Shown here in pieces: positions 12,620-27,274 of a stretch of DNA of 64,000 bases. Within the stretch, counting starts at the first letter, position 1, and each line of letters starts with the position of its first letter. Position numbers and translations under genes: made by a program. Origin of the DNA: Ciborinia camelliae. Taxonomy: Eukaryota > Ascomycota > Leotiomycetes > Helotiales > Sclerotiniaceae. The notes below the pieces were generated by a model that was not told the DNA's origin, ran no database searches, and saw only the letters and a list, made by a program, of their open reading frames with translations. The DNA lies in NCBI GenBank assembly GCA_025890175.1, contig JANPYM010000013.1, positions 782,645 through 846,644 on the forward strand, read 5' to 3'.

Positions 12620-13812
12620 ATTTTTTTTATTTTATTCAAAAAATAATTCATTAATTAAACTAATAGTATTTAAAATAATATTAAAAATAAAAAATATCTT
12701 TATATTTGTTTAACAAAGTATTAAAGCTAATAATATATAAAACAATATTATTAATAGATTTTATATATATTAATAAAATATAAATTCTTTTTTAAAGTTT
12801 AAAAAAATCTTTGGGGAAAAATCTTTATAATATTTTAAAATAATAAATATAAAATATAAGAAATAATATAAAAATTATAAATAAAATTATAACCTAGTTT
12901 ATTTAAATATAAAAAATTATTAGAATATTAATAATTTTTAATAATATATTATTTGTTTATTTCAAATCAAATATTAGGCTTTCAAAATTCTAAAAATTAT
13001 TTTAATATAAAAAAACGAATATTTTTTAAACAAAAAATTTTTTTTTTTAAATTGAAATAATATTTCGAAATAATAATAAATATTATTTTTTTATTAATAT
13101 TTAAAAAATAAATTATATAATATAATATTTCGAAAAACATTTCTTAACAGTATAATATTAATTTACCAATACAATTTAATCGAACAATATTATATAAATA
13201 AAATTTAAAAAATATATATATAATATAATTTTGAATAAAAAGAATTGATAATATATAATGATTATTTAAATATTAAAAACTAAATAATATTTAAAACAAA
13301 ATATAAATAATTTTATTTCCTATTTGGATAATTTGAAAAAAGATATAGAATATAAAACAAATAATATATATTATAAACAATTATTTACCAATCTTTGTTT
13401 TAGTATAAATAAAAAAATATTTAAATTTTTTTGATAATCCGAAATTTAAAAAAAATTTATAAAATAAATATATAAATTAAAAAATATTAATTAAATATAT
13501 TGCTTTATTAATATTACAAATTATTATTTTAAAAAAATATATAATACCCTATTATATTATTCAAATTCTATTTAATTTTTTTATAAATTATAAAAAAATA
13601 ATAAAAATATTATATTAATAAGATTCATTAAAATTAAAATAAAATTAAATCAAAAAACTATATAAAAAAATTAATTAATAAAAAAAATCTAATATTAAAA
13701 ATATTAAAAAAAATTAATAAAATATTATTAATATTAATAAATAAACTATTATATTATTATTTATAAAAATCTATTTAAATATTAATATTATTAAAAAAAG
13801 TATTTTGAAAAA
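12620..13812 (+). pseudogene. Element G 5' internal region (gag side), decayed
   Basis: Very AT-rich and without readable frames. It is assigned to G because it lies between the G 5' LTR and the E1 target duplication. Confidence 0.5.
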
Positions 13813-13817
13813 GATTG

Positions 13818-14092
13818 TGTGACGAAGTTATAGGGGTACGGGTCACATGACTAGCACGTGACCTATAATCATGTGCCTGATAGTAAATGCTTTTTATTTC
13901 TATAATATTAAATTCTAGGTATAGTATTTGTTTAGTATTATGTATTAGGTATTAGCGCTAGTTTAGTATAGTTATTTAGGTTTATATAAGATTTAGCTAT
14001 TTTGCATTTTTTTTTAAATATTAAAATCTAAATTTTTATTAATATAAATTTTAATTTCTAAATCATTAAATCTCCAAATCGTTTTCATAATA
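13818..14092 (+). repeat. Element E1 5' LTR (275 bp)
   Basis: It keeps TGTGACGAAG and GGGTACGGGTCAC at the start. Downstream it is mostly converted to A and T. Less damaged relatives at 29652 and 55870 show what it looked like, with three CACGTG sites and a TATATAAG box. Confidence 0.9.
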
Positions 14093-17000
14093 CAATTTAG
14101 ATTTTCAATTATATTTTTTAAAAATTTAAAAAAAAAAAAAGAAAATTAATTTTTTATTTAAAATTATCAAAAATTTTATTTCAAAAATTTTTGTATTGAT
14201 ATATAATATTGTTAATAATTTTAATCGATTATAAATTTATTTCGATTTTTTTATTTTGTATAATAAAGTTGAATATTATGTTTTATTTTTTTATTTTTTT
14301 GAATTAATCGTTTTTATATTTTTTTTTTATTTTTTTTGATTTTTTTTATTTTTTTTTTGATTTATTTATTATAACTAATAATATTAATAATAACAATTTT
14401 AAATATTATTATTTTATTATTTTCGAAATAAATGTTTTTAATTAATTTGATAATATTATATTTATTATTATTTAAAAATAATTAAATAAAATTTGATTTT
14501 AGTTTATTATAATTTTTAAATTTATAAAAATGTTAAATTAAATAATTTAACTTTTATAAGAATATTATATTTTTGTTTAAAATATTGAATATGAGATAGG
14601 TTTTTAGAAATAGGTTTATTTAGGTTTTTTTGTAAAGTTTAGTAATTATAAGTAGTATATTAATAATTTGATTATTATTATTAAAAAATTAAATATTGAA
14701 ATTAATAAAATTAAGAAGGATAATAATATTTTATAATTTTTTTTTAATATAATTAATTAATATAATTTTTTTTGTATTTAAATTTTATAATTAAAAAATA
14801 ATTTTTATTATGTTTTTAACGATTATATTATAATTAAAAAGTGTTTTAATGATTTTTAAATTAATATATATTTTTAACAATTTGTTGTTTTTAATATTAT
14901 TATATATATTTTCAAATTATAGGTTATTATTAATTTTAAAAAGTTTTAAGGTAAATAAATTTTGAATTAATTTATTTAAAATTTCGATTTTTGGTATAAT
15001 AAAATATATAAAAAGTTTAATATCGATTTTTATTTGTTTAATAATAATAAATATTATATTTAATATATTTTTAATTATATTATTAATAATATTTATAAAC
15101 TTATTTTTTTTAATATTTGGGATAACAAATTTTTTATATTTAATATTATTTTTATAATTTTTAATAAAATATATAATAATAAATATAAATCGGTTTATAT
15201 CAAAACAAATATAATAAAACTTTTTTAGGGTATTTAATTATTTATATTATTTTTTTTTAATTTTAAAAAATTTATATATTATTTTTATTATTTTGATAAG
15301 ATTATATAGTACAATCTATGTATTAAATTAAGCAAAAAATATTTTAATAAAATTTTTAATAAATTATTTTATAATTTTAATTTTATGGTTATTAAATTTT
15401 ATTAAATTAATAAAAATATTTAGATTATCAAAATTGTTTATTTTATATAAAACTTTTTTTGTATTTTATTTTTTTCAAAATTTATAATTATTAATATTTT
15501 ATTTAAAAATCGATTTTTTTTAATTTTTGTTATTAATATATTTAAAAATAATGGTGAAAGTTTTAGCAATTTTAAAAAAAAAAAAATTTTTTTTTATATT
15601 AAAAAACAAAAACAAATTATTTATAATAATAAATTTTGTTTTAAATATTTTTAATTTAATTATAAGATTATAAATTATTTATAAAAATTTTGATTTTAAT
15701 TTATTAAAAATTTTATAAATTGTATTATAGTTTTTAAAATTTTTAAAACTTTTATTATTAATATTGAGGTAAATCTAATTTTAATTATAATTTTTATTAT
15801 AGGTTTTATATCAAAAAACTAAAAATTTTTAAAAAAATTGTTTTAAAAATAATTTTATTTTTTAATTATATTTTGAATTTTTTTTTATTTATATAATATA
15901 TTAATTTTTATTTTTTTTTTTTTTTTTTAATAATGATTATTTTTATAAAATTATAAATACTTTTTATATTTTTAATAAATTTTTTATTTCAAATTATATT
16001 TTAAAAAAAAATAAAAAACATTTTTAAATATTAATTGATATATATATTTTAAATAATAATTTTATTAATTATAAAATTATACAATTTTTTTTATTTATTA
16101 AAAATATTAATATTTTGATTTTTTTTAAATTATTTTTTGTTTATATTTTTAATAACTTTAATTTATTTTTTATTATTTATTATATTAAAATTGAAATAAA
16201 ATTTAATCTTTATTAATAATTTGTTATATATTTTTTAATTATTAGGATATAATTTTAAAAATTTATTATTAATATTAATTAATTTATAATTTATAATTAT
16301 ATTTTTAATTTTATTATTTGCAAACTAAAATTTATTAATAATTATTGTTTTTATAGGTTTAATCTTATAATAAATATTTTGAACTTTATTATAATTATTA
16401 ATTTTACAATTTTTTTTTATATTTTTATAAAAAATATTATTAATAATAATTTTTTATCTATTTTTAAAAATAAAAAGATTAAATAATTTGTTTTTTTTTT
16501 TGATAATAATTAATTTATTATTTTTAAAAAATAAAATAAGTTTTAATATTATTAAAATTGTTTATAATAAATTTATAAAAAACTTTTAATTAAAAAATTA
16601 AATATTAAAAATTTATTTTGAAAAAAGTTTGATTATATTAAATTTATTAAAATTTTATTTTAAAACAATATTTATTATATATTTTTTTTTATAAATAATA
16701 GTAATTATTTTTTCAATTAAATTTTTAAGAATAAGTTTATTTAAATTATTATAATTAGTATTTATATTTTTTATATTTTTTATTATTATTACGGTACCGA
16801 AATTTTTATAATTTTTATATAGGATATTATAAATTAATAAAATAAGGATATAACAAAAAATTTTAATTCAAAAAATTTTTTATTTATTTATTTTTTTAAT
16901 TATATTAATATATTTTTTTTTTTTATTATCGATATTTTGCTTTTTTATTAATTTAATTTCAATTATTATATAATTTTCAAAAAAAATAAAAAGCCGAATT

Positions 17001-20000
17001 AAATTCTTTGTTTTTATAAAATATTGTAAATTAAACTTGATAAAATTCGTTAATTTATTTTTAAAAAATTTTTTAAAAATTTTATTGTTATAAGTTTTGT
17101 TTTATATATAATTCCAATTATATTTATTAAATAATTAGGGAAAAATATATATTTTTATTTTGATTATTAATAATTTAATATTATTTCTTAAAAAAATAAA
17201 TATTTATTTTTTTTAATTAATAATATTATTTTCTTAATAATTAATAATAAATTTTTAATTTATTTTAATATTTATCATACTTTTAATTATATTTATATAG
17301 CTATCTTAAAGGATAAGAATCTAATTATTTTTTATATACCTATAAAAAATTATAAAAATTTAATATTTTCTTTTGGATTTTGCAAAAAACCCACCATTTT
17401 TTAGCAATATATTAATAATATATTATTAAAATATTTCAATATTTTTTGTATTATTTATATAAACAATATTTTTATTTTTAATTAAATCAAAAAAAAGTAT
17501 TAGATTTATATAATAAAAATTTTTAAATAATTAAAATATATTAGACTTTAGATTAATATTAAAAAAAACAAGTTTAATATTTTATAAATCAAATTTTTTA
17601 AATTAATAATTTTTTTTGTTAAACTTTTTATTAATTTTAAAAAAATCAAAATTATTTAAAATTAATCAATTTTTATATTTATTATTGAATTACAAAGTTT
17701 TTTAGGGTTTGTTAATTACTATTACCATTTTATTTAAAACTTCTCAAAAATTGTTTAATTATTAATTTTTTTTATTAAAAACAAATTTAAACAAAACTTT
17801 ATTTGAAATAAAATCGTTTAATTTGTATTTCAAATATTAAAGGATTTGTTTATTTTGATTTTTGTTTTTGTATATTTTAATTGAAATAAAAAATTTATTG
17901 TTAAAATAGATTTTTCCAATTATATTTATAATAAATATTTATCCCAAAAAATTAATAATATTTTTTATTTTATAATTTTCTTTTTTCGGATTTTATTTTT
18001 AACAAAAATCAATTATAAAATTTATAATAAAAAATTATTGATTATTATTAATACTTTTAAATATTAATAATTTAAGTTTAAGGAAATAAAAATTTTTATT
18101 TATATTTTAATTAATTATAAAGTTTTAAAATATTTTATAATTATAAAAAAATTTAATTAATAATAAACTTAATAAATATTAATATTATCCAATTACAATT
18201 TTAAAATTTAATATTGATTAAGAAAATTAAATATTATTATAAATATTTTGATTTGAAAGTTTAATAATAAATTTATCAATAATCAAAATAACCAATAATA
18301 ATATCAATACCAATATATTTTTAATCCCAAATAATTATTATCAAAATTTTAAGATTATTTTAAAACAATTATTTTAAAAAAAATAAAAACAATTTTATCA
18401 ATTTTATATTTCTAACTTTTTATTTTAGCTCAAAATGATAACTTGTTCAATAAACTAAAACTTTTTAATAAAACTAAAATTTTGTTTTTCGTCCATATCA
18501 TAAACGCCCAATTTTAAGATTTTTTTTGTAAACAAATAATCCAGAAATTAATTAATAGTAATCGATTTAACAAAAATATATAATTTGATTTATATTTTAT
18601 TCAAAACAACGTTTTACTATATCAAAAACAAATATAAATATTTAATTTAATTCAAATAAAGATTATCAAAAAAATTCACCATATTTTAGCAATTAAATAT
18701 TTTGAATTAATTTAAATATTATTTTATTTTTAACGTTTTTATTATTAACTTAATATAAATATTACAATTGTTTAATATTTATATAATTATTATAAATATA
18801 AATAAACCAAAATTTTTTTAAAATATTTATAATAAAATCCTAAATTTATTTTTGATTATTAATCGTTTTTGATAATATATTAATATAAACTATATTATTT
18901 AATTTTTAATTACAAAAAACAAATATAACGTTATTATTATACAAATGTACAAATTAATCAAATAAAAAATTTTCAAATTTATTCAAATTAATTCCTTTCC
19001 AAAGTTTTTCGATAATAAAAATTTTGGTATCAAAAAAACAATTAAAATAGTTTTCTGTATAACTTTATAATTAAATATTAAGATAATCGAGTTTTTTGTT
19101 TTTAATAAAGATTTATAATAAAATAATAAGATTTAGTAATATTTTTATTAATTATAAGATATTTGTAAATTTATATTTATTATTTATTATTCCAAAATAA
19201 ATAATTAATTTAAAATATTGAATTAAAAGTTTAAAAAATATTTGTATTATTATATTAATTATCTTTAAAATAATTAAAATAAATAGTTTGTATTGGTTGA
19301 GGTTATAATCAATTTTATATATTTTGTGATTATTGAAATTAGTTTATTTTTTATTTATAATAATTTTAAATTATAACAAATCTTTGATTTTATTTTACAA
19401 AAAAAGTTAAAAAAATCTCAAAATATTAATTTCAAATTCGAGAAATATTAAATCTTAATATTTACTTAAAAAATAAAGAATATTTATCAATATTATATCA
19501 AATTTATTATATTTAATTAAACCTAAATAAAATGCAAAATCGATTTTTATTGCAAATTAATTTTTTTATATAAAAAAGATAATTTAATTTAATTAAATAT
19601 TAAAAATATTAAAATTTTTTGTTTATCCAAAAAATTAGATTATAAAAATATTAAACCTTATATTGTTTTTCAATTTATCAAATTATTTTTTTATAAATTA
19701 TTTTTGTTTAACAAATTAAACTATATTTATAATATCTTTTATTCGAATTTTATTTGTTTTTATATGAATAATCCTTTATTTAGATAATACATCAATTTAT
19801 TTTAAATCTTTAAAATTAACAAAAAAAAGAAATATAAAATCACCAAAATTTTGAATTTCCAATTTTATCAAAGTATTTTATAATATCGTATTAAATAAAT
19901 TAATTAAAATATTAATTACAAATAATAAAATATTAGCGGATTTTTTTATTACAAAAGATTTATTTAAAATTTTTATAAATAATATTTTTATCAACCCAAT

Positions 20001-20126
20001 AATTTTGGTTCCCTAATTTTATATTACAATTTTAATAAACTACAAACGAAAAAATAATTGATAAAAAAAAGAGAAATTCAAATTTTATATTTTGTAAAAG
20101 TTTATTAATTTAAAGCCAAAAAGTAG
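14093..20126 (+). pseudogene. Element E1 gag-pol relic (Gypsy)
   Basis: The reverse transcriptase core is readable from 17375. The plus-strand codons give FGFCKKPTIF, a stop, then QYINN, which corresponds to the family's FGLxNAPATFQRYIN stretch. They continue to YINN at 17456-17467 in place of the catalytic YIDD (GAT to AAT/AAC changes). RNase H and integrase should follow. Sequence near 18.0-18.7 kb is shared with the relics at 57.5-59.6 kb and, reversed, at 60-61.6 kb, which supports the element boundaries. All frames are closed by many TAA/TAG codons. Confidence 0.75.
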
Positions 20127-20401
20127 TATAATGAAATTACAAGAGTACAGATTATATAACTAGTATATAATCTATAATCATATATTTAATAATAAATATT
20201 TTTTATTTTTATAATATTAAATTTTAAATATAATATTTGTTTAATACTATATATTAAATATTAATATTAATTTAATATAATTATTTAAATCTATATAAAA
20301 TTCAATTATTCTATACTTTCTTTTAAACATTAAAATCTAAATTTTTATTAATACGAATCTTAGTTCCTAAATCATTAGATCCCCAAGTTGTCCTCGTGAT
20401 A
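20127..20401 (+). repeat. Element E1 3' LTR (275 bp)
   Basis: The 5' half is strongly mutated (TATAATGAAATTAC for TGTGACGAAGTTAC). The last 70 bp are nearly intact, ending CCCCAAGTTGTCCTCGTGATA minus one base relative to other copies' consensus. The opposite halves are preserved in the 5' LTR. Confidence 0.9.
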
Positions 20402-20406
20402 GATTG

Positions 20407-23400
20407 TCCCAAAAAAAGAATAAACTTATATTAATAAAAAAACATTAAATTTTTTTAATAGAAAAATAATAAAGTATATTAACAAAAAAATAACAAAATC
20501 TAATGATTATTTTAAATATTCCTATAATTTTAAGTTTAAATAAAAAAGGATACATTATTATCATTATTATTGTTATATTTAAATCAAAATATTGATTAAT
20601 AGTATTTTATTGCCTTATTAATTTGGATACTTAAATTAATATAATTTAATAAAATAAATATATTAAATGGGATTAAAAATCTATATTAAAAAAAATATAT
20701 TTTTAATATTTATATTAAAGATTTATATTTTTATTTATAAAAATTATTAGTTCGTTATAAAAATAATGGATATATTAAAAAATAAAAATATATATATTTA
20801 TTAGTTTATTTTAATTATTTTAAATTTTCCTTATATAAATATAATTTTAAACTTTTTATAATTAAAAACAATAAATTTTGAAATTAATTAATAATTAATA
20901 AAATTTTGTTTTTAATTTAATTTAAAATTTATTAAGATTATTTTAATATAAAAAATTTATTAGGAAATAAATAAAAAAACACAAATTTTAATTTTATAAT
21001 TAAATTAAATATTTAATTCTAAAAAAATATAAACAAAATACAAAATCCTTACCCTAAAAATTTCTAATATCCTAAATAAATACAAAAATTTAAAACAAGT
21101 TTTTTTAAAAAAAAAAAACAAATTATTATTCAATTATTATTCAATAAAATATCAAATTAAATTAAAATTAAATATTATTTTTTTATAAAATTTAATATAT
21201 ATTTTTTTAAAAAAAAAATTATTAATTTTAAAAAAATATTTAAAAAAATATTAATTAAAAAAATAAATCTATTATTTAATAAACTTTATTAAAACCTTAA
21301 TTATATTTATTTTAAAAAAAAATAAAAACTATCGATTATATATCGATTATAAAAAATTAAATTAAATAATTAAAAAAAATTAAATATTCTTATTTTTAAT
21401 TAATAAATTTTTTAATTAATTATAAAAAGATATTATTTTTATTAAATTAAATTTAAAAAATATATATTATCGAATTCGAATTCAAACAAAAAATAAATGA
21501 AAAACGGTATTCCGCATTTATTATAAACAATTTGAATATCTAATCATATTATTTAATTTTATAAATGTTTTTGTTACTTTCTAAATTTATATTAATCAAA
21601 TTTTTATAAAATTGACAGATATTATATATATAATATATTTTAATAATATATTGATTTATTTAATAAATACCTAATAGTATATTAATGATATTTATTAAAT
21701 ACTCGAAAAACTAATCGCTTATAAATTTTATACGAAATTCAAAAAATATATATTTAATAACAAAAAAATTAAGTTTTTAGAATTTATAATATCAAATAAT
21801 AATATTATTATAAAATCTAATAAAATTAAAATCATTATTAAATAATTTATCTTTAATATTTTAAAAAAGATTTAAATTTTTTTAAACTTTACAAACTTTT
21901 ATTAATAATTTATCAAAAAATATTTGAAAATAATTAATAAAATAATAATATTATTTAAAAAAATTGAAAAAAAAAAATTGTAAATATTTTTGTATAAAAT
22001 ATAAAAATATAAATATTTTTTAAAATATTAAAAACAATATTTATTATTACATTAATATTATAATATTTTTAATCGAATTTTAAAATAATAATTAAAATAA
22101 ATATATCAAAATTTATTTTAAAATATATATTTTCCTAATTATTTAAAAAAAAATTTAACTTTAAAAAGATTATTGTAATAATACCCTATAACATTTTATT
22201 TTAAAAAATTAAATTTTACAAAATAATATTATATAATTTATAATTAAAAATTATTAATAATATATATTATATTTTATAAATAATAATATTATATTATAAA
22301 TAATCGTTATATTATTATTATAAAAACAAATTATAATAATCTTTAATATTTTATAATTAAAAAAAAATTAAATAATAAATAAATTAGATAAACCAAAATA
22401 TTTATTATATATAATTTTGAAATTAAATATAAAATTGAAAAATTAAATCTAATAAATAAATTATTAAAATAATTAAATTATTTTAATAATTTAAAAAATA
22501 ATAATAAAATATTTTTAATATTAAAAAATAAATTAAAAAATATAATAATTTTAATTAAAATATATTATTATTCAAATATAAAATAATTATTTTTACAAAA
22601 CATTATAAACTTTTTTTAAAAAAAAAAAATTGTTTACTTTTTTATAACCTAAAAAAATTATTAATAAAAATTAATTATAAATAATTAATATTTTATTAAA
22701 TAATTAATATTATAATCAAAAACAAAATAATATTAAATATTATATTAAAATTTATAAGAAATATTTTATTATAATTATAAAAATATAATAAATTTATAAA
22801 AAATAAAAAATATATTAAATAAAAATAAAAATTTGTTAAAAATATTTTATTATAATAAATAAATATTAAAGAAATAATTATTTATAATAAGATTATTTTT
22901 ATATTATTAAACTTTATTATAAAAATAAAAATTCTAAAAATTTATTATAATAATCTAATAAAAAAATATTAAAATATAAAAAAAATATTAAAAGTATTAA
23001 AAAAAAAATATTTTTAATAAAATATAAAAAAAAATATTAAAAAATATATTAAGATTTATATAATATATTAGTATTTAATAATAAAATATTATTAATCATA
23101 TAATGAATTAAAAATATTTTTTTTTTTTATAAAACTTTAAAAAAAAAATAATTATAAATTTTATTATAAATTTATTTTCTTCAAAAATTAGAAAATATAT
23201 TTATAATACAATTCTTATAATAATCAATAGATTTACAAAACTAATAAGATATATATTTATTATTAAAACCATTAATTTATTTAAATTAATAAAAATATTA
23301 TTTATATATATATTTAAAGATTTTGATATATCGAAAAATATTATTTTAAATAAAAGATTATAATTTGTAAATCACTTTTAAAAAAATTTAATATTTTATC

Positions 23401-26400
23401 TTTATATTTACCAAAAACTATTAACAGCATTCTATTTTCAAATCAATGGGCAGATTAAGCGATAGAATCAAAATCTTATATATTATATTATATATTATTC
23501 AAATTGGAGGCAGGATAATTGGATATTATTATTATCCTTAATAAAATTTAGATATAATACTAATTAATATAGTGTAATAGGAAAGATTTTATTTAAGATA
23601 ATATATAATTTCCAATTTATGTTTGATTATATTAATAAAGATATTGATGTAAAAGGGAAAGTGTTAACGGTCCGCAAAAAAATTAAAATCTTAATAAAAA
23701 AATAAAAAAAGTTTAAAAAATTTTAATAAAAAATAATTACAAAAAAAATCCAAAGAAATATTTTAATAGAATATTAGTAATTTAATATTAATAATTTAAT
23801 AATATTTAATATAAAGAATATTAAATAATTAAGATTCAAAAAAAAATTCTTAAAACGATTTATAAGGTTATTTATAATTATTAATATCATTTTAAATAAA
23901 TAATTATATAAATTGAAATTATTTTTTATTTATAAAATATATAATATATTTTATATTTTTTTATTAAAATTATAATATAAAAAAAAGGGTATTATTGATT
24001 TATTATTATTTAAAAAAATAAAAGGAGGATTAAAATATAAAATAAAGAAAATTTTAATATATTAAAAAAAAGAAAAAGGAATATAATATTTAATTTAATA
24101 AAAAAATTATATTTTATTGAAAAATATATAGAAATTAAGAAAAAATCTTTGAAATTTGAATATAATTTTAAATAATTATTTTAACAAAAAAATATTATTA
24201 ATATAATATTGGTAAAAATAAATAAAATATTATAAATAAGAATAATTTTAAATAATTTATATATTATTATAAAGATATTATAAATAAAAATAATTTTAAA
24301 TAATTTATATATTATTATAAAAATATTATAAATAAGAATAACTTTAAATAATTTATATATTATTATAAAAATATTATAAATTAGAATAATTATAAAGATT
24401 TATATATTATTATAAAATTTGATAATTAAAAGTTAGAAATTATTAATTAATTAATAATAAAATTATATTTATAAAAAAAAAAGTATAAAAAAAAAGATTT
24501 ATTTATTTTTATTATTAAATTATTAAAAGATTTTATATTTTTTTTATTACTATTTAATAATTTTAAGTAAAAAAAAATTATCCTTATTAATAATATTTAA
24601 ATTATTATTAAAAATTTTTTTTTAAAAATTAATAAAACAAATTATATATATATTAATTTTTTTTAATAATATATTATTAAAATTTATAGAAAATATAGAA
24701 TTTAAATAAAGAATTATCATTAATTGATAATAAGAAATAAATATTTAATAGCAAATTTTTATTAAAAAACAAAATAAAACTAAAAGATTAAAGTTTTAAA
24801 AAAAAATAATTAATTTTTAATATATATTAAAAACTAATTATTTATTAAATAATAGTATTTTTATTTATATTTATATTTGTATTATTAAAAAAACTAAGGT
24901 TAGGAAATAAGGAAGGATTGGAAATAATATTTTAAAGAGATTTATAAATCCTATATTTCGAAGAAAAAGGGGTATATATTAATTACTTGATATTCAAAAA
25001 ACTATAAAAAATTAAAGTAAAGCAAATAATCCAAAAATTAAAAAATTTTAAAAATAATTAAAAAGATTTAAAAAATTTAATTTTTAAAGATTTTGATTTA
25101 AAAAGATTATTTTTCTATTAATTTTTATTAAAAAACGATTTGGGATTTAATTTTTTAAAAATTTAAACTTTTTTTGAAAAATAAAAAAAAACATTTTAAA
25201 TAAAAATATTATTTTTTGAAATATTTTTTTTTTTTTTTTTATAATAATCTTTTTTTTTTTTTTTTTTTATAAAAATAAAAAAAGTAAAAAAAATAATCGG
25301 GGCAAAAATTTTTATTTTTTTTTTTAATAAATCTTTATTATTCAAATTAAAACTTAATATATTTTTAATCTTTATATTTTCGATTTTTTTAATTAAAAAT
25401 AAAAAATATATTTATATATATTAATTAATGATTAATAAATAAACAAAAAATAATTTATAAAATATTAATAAATATTTAATAAATTTATTAAAATTATATT
25501 TATATTAAAAAAAAAAAATATTATAATTATAATGATTTTTTTAATATTGTAGGGTTTATATATTAAATTAGTATATTTTATTTTATAAATTATAATAAAA
25601 ATAATTAAGGTATATTTTTTTTAATAAAAAATGAGATAATTTTATATTTTCTATTTTTCAATAAAATTTGACTTTATATTATTATATTTTTGTTAATAAT
25701 AAAATAATTAATTAATATTAAAATAAAATTATTTTAATAGCGGATTATAAAGCTTTTTTTTATAAATATATTTATTATATAATAATAAAGAATTATTAAA
25801 AAATAAATATTTTTAATTTATAATATTATTTTTTTTTAATATTTTTTTAATTTTATAAAAATTAATTAATTTTATATAATAAAGGTAAATAAATTTAATA
25901 AAAATTATAAAGATATTTGTAAAATGTTAGATAATTACTATAAAAAAAACAGAAAAAATTATAATATTAATAAAAAGATTAATTAAAAAAAAAGTATAAA
26001 AAGATATAAAAAATAATATTAATAAAAATTGAAGATTTAAATTTTAAATTACAAAAATAAAAAAGATATAAATACTTTTAATAATAAAAAATATAAAACT
26101 TAATTATCCAATAAAGAAATTAATAAAACCTTTGTTTTTTTATATTAAAAAAAAAATTTTAGATATAAAAACTTTAAAAATAAAATTATTAAGGTAATCT
26201 TCAATATTTAACTAAGATTTGCTAAATATTTATAGAATCTTTAATAAATTAAAAAAAATAAAATAATATAAATATATAATACTAAAATGCACTTTATTTA
26301 AAATTAATATTTTATTAATAATATAAATTTTAGGTTAATAAAAATAAATTACCACTTAAAAACCACTATTTATACAAAAAAATAATTATAAAAACATAAA

Positions 26401-26482
26401 CTAAAAAAATGTTTTAATATATATAAATAATAAATTTTAACAAATAAGATTTTTCGAATAAAGTGTTTAAAAAAAAAGATTT
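20407..26482 (+). pseudogene. Element G pol relic: Gypsy reverse transcriptase and integrase
   Basis: From 21321 one plus-strand frame reads YRLYIDYKKLN, then YYRIRIQ and VFRIYYKQFEYL, then YFNNILIY at 21636-21659. This is the order of a Ty3/Gypsy reverse transcriptase (RxxVDYRxLN, HRIRI, FRTRYGxFEYLVM, YLDDILIY). From about 23430 the same frame gives AFYFQINGQIKR and NQ, then LLLSLIKFRYN, which is the integrase AFHPQTNGQ and LPLAEFAYN pair. The two segments are an exact multiple of three apart. About 2.8 kb of sequence remain between the integrase and the 3' LTR, which is long for a Gypsy element and may hide another insertion or an extra gene. Confidence 0.8.
24227..24418 (+). repeat. 48-bp tandem repeat, 4 copies, in element G
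   Basis: The units start ATATTATAAATA(A/G)GAATAA at 24227, 24275, 24323 and 24371. A period of 48 is a whole number of codons, so it may once have been a protein repeat downstream of integrase. Confidence 0.8.
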
Positions 26483-26832
26483 TATTATAAATCTAAAAAT
26501 AATAAAAACAAAAAAAATATTTGGATATAAAATTTAGATTTAAAATTAATATATTGGTAATCGTTAGCGTTCGATAACAATCAATAGCGAATCTCCAGCG
26601 TAATATTTAATTTGTAAAATATTAATATATATAAAATAGATTTATATAATTAAACAAAAAAGGCTTTAAAAGTCTATAAAGCCTTATATTATACAAAATA
26701 TTATTATTTAAACAATAATCAATAATATATCACCAATTATTTAAAAAATAATAGGGATTTTATTTAAAAAGCAATAAAAAGTCTTGGAGCCATTATTAAT
26801 CTAGTTGATTTCTTGCATTTTCTATCTTAACA
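26483..26832 (+). repeat. Element G 3' LTR (350 bp)
   Basis: It is preceded by a purine run (A9GA, 26470-26479) that fits a polypurine tract. It is followed by ATTTA, the duplicate of 12265-12269. Confidence 0.87.
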
Positions 26833-26986
26833 ATTTACAAACAAATACAATACCTATAATATTAAATTTTATTAAAAATTTAATTTTAAACAAAAAAATA
26901 ATCGATAAACAATTTATAACACTTTATTAATCTAAAATCGAATTTTTAGGATTTTTATATATTAAAACAAATATTATATATAATAT

Positions 26987-27182
26987 TGTCGGTTTATCTC
27001 AGGGTGATGAACATACATATGTGGTAGTAGGGTGACCAGCAACAGTAGGTATAAAACTCGTTGTAGTATTGATGGTCTTTTAGCTAAGAGGGTGCGGGTG
27101 GGAGCACCCTAATATAGACGCATGCCGCGCCTAGCCCGCGCTAGCGTGCGCGCAGGCGAAAGCATGTGACCCTGTCACAACA
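26987..27182 (+). mobile_element. Solo LTR, family K, copy 1 (196 bp)
   Basis: It starts TGTCGGTTTATCTC and ends GTCACAACA. AATAT flanks both sides (26982-26986, 27183-27187). A TATAAAA box lies near 27052, and the 3' part is very GC-rich (GCCGCGCCTAGCCCGCGC). A second copy of equal length is at 61384-61579. Orientation is inferred from the TATA box and could be reversed. Confidence 0.88.
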
Positions 27183-27274
27183 AATATAAATATTCTTTAT
27201 TGATTTTTTATTAATCCCTTCAAAATATATATAAAATATTATAACCAAATCTTTTAATATTTAATTAATATAAT

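Larger units (their letters stand above)
13818..20401 (+). mobile_element. Element E1: full-length Gypsy retrotransposon (6.58 kb) nested in G
   Basis: Two 275-bp LTRs (13818-14092, 20127-20401) start TGTGACGAAG (TATAATGAAA in the right copy) and end GTGATA (CATAATA in the left copy). GATTG lies immediately before the first (13813-13817) and after the second (20402-20406). The 6.03-kb interior contains a Gypsy reverse transcriptase core and weaker integrase-like sequence near 18.4-18.7 kb. Nothing seems to have inserted in it since, so it is the innermost layer of the H-J-G-E stack. Confidence 0.9.
12270..26832 (+). mobile_element. Element G: Gypsy (Ty3-type) retrotransposon nested in J
   Basis: Two 350-bp LTRs (12270-12619, 26483-26832) start TGTTA (seen as TATTA) and end TTAACA. 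ATTTA precedes the left LTR (12265-12269) and follows the right one (26833-26837). The pol relic between them has the Gypsy order, reverse transcriptase then integrase, both on the plus strand in one frame. Element E1 is inserted between the 5' part and pol. Without E1, G is about 8 kb. A reverse-strand relative begins at 62408. Confidence 0.88.
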
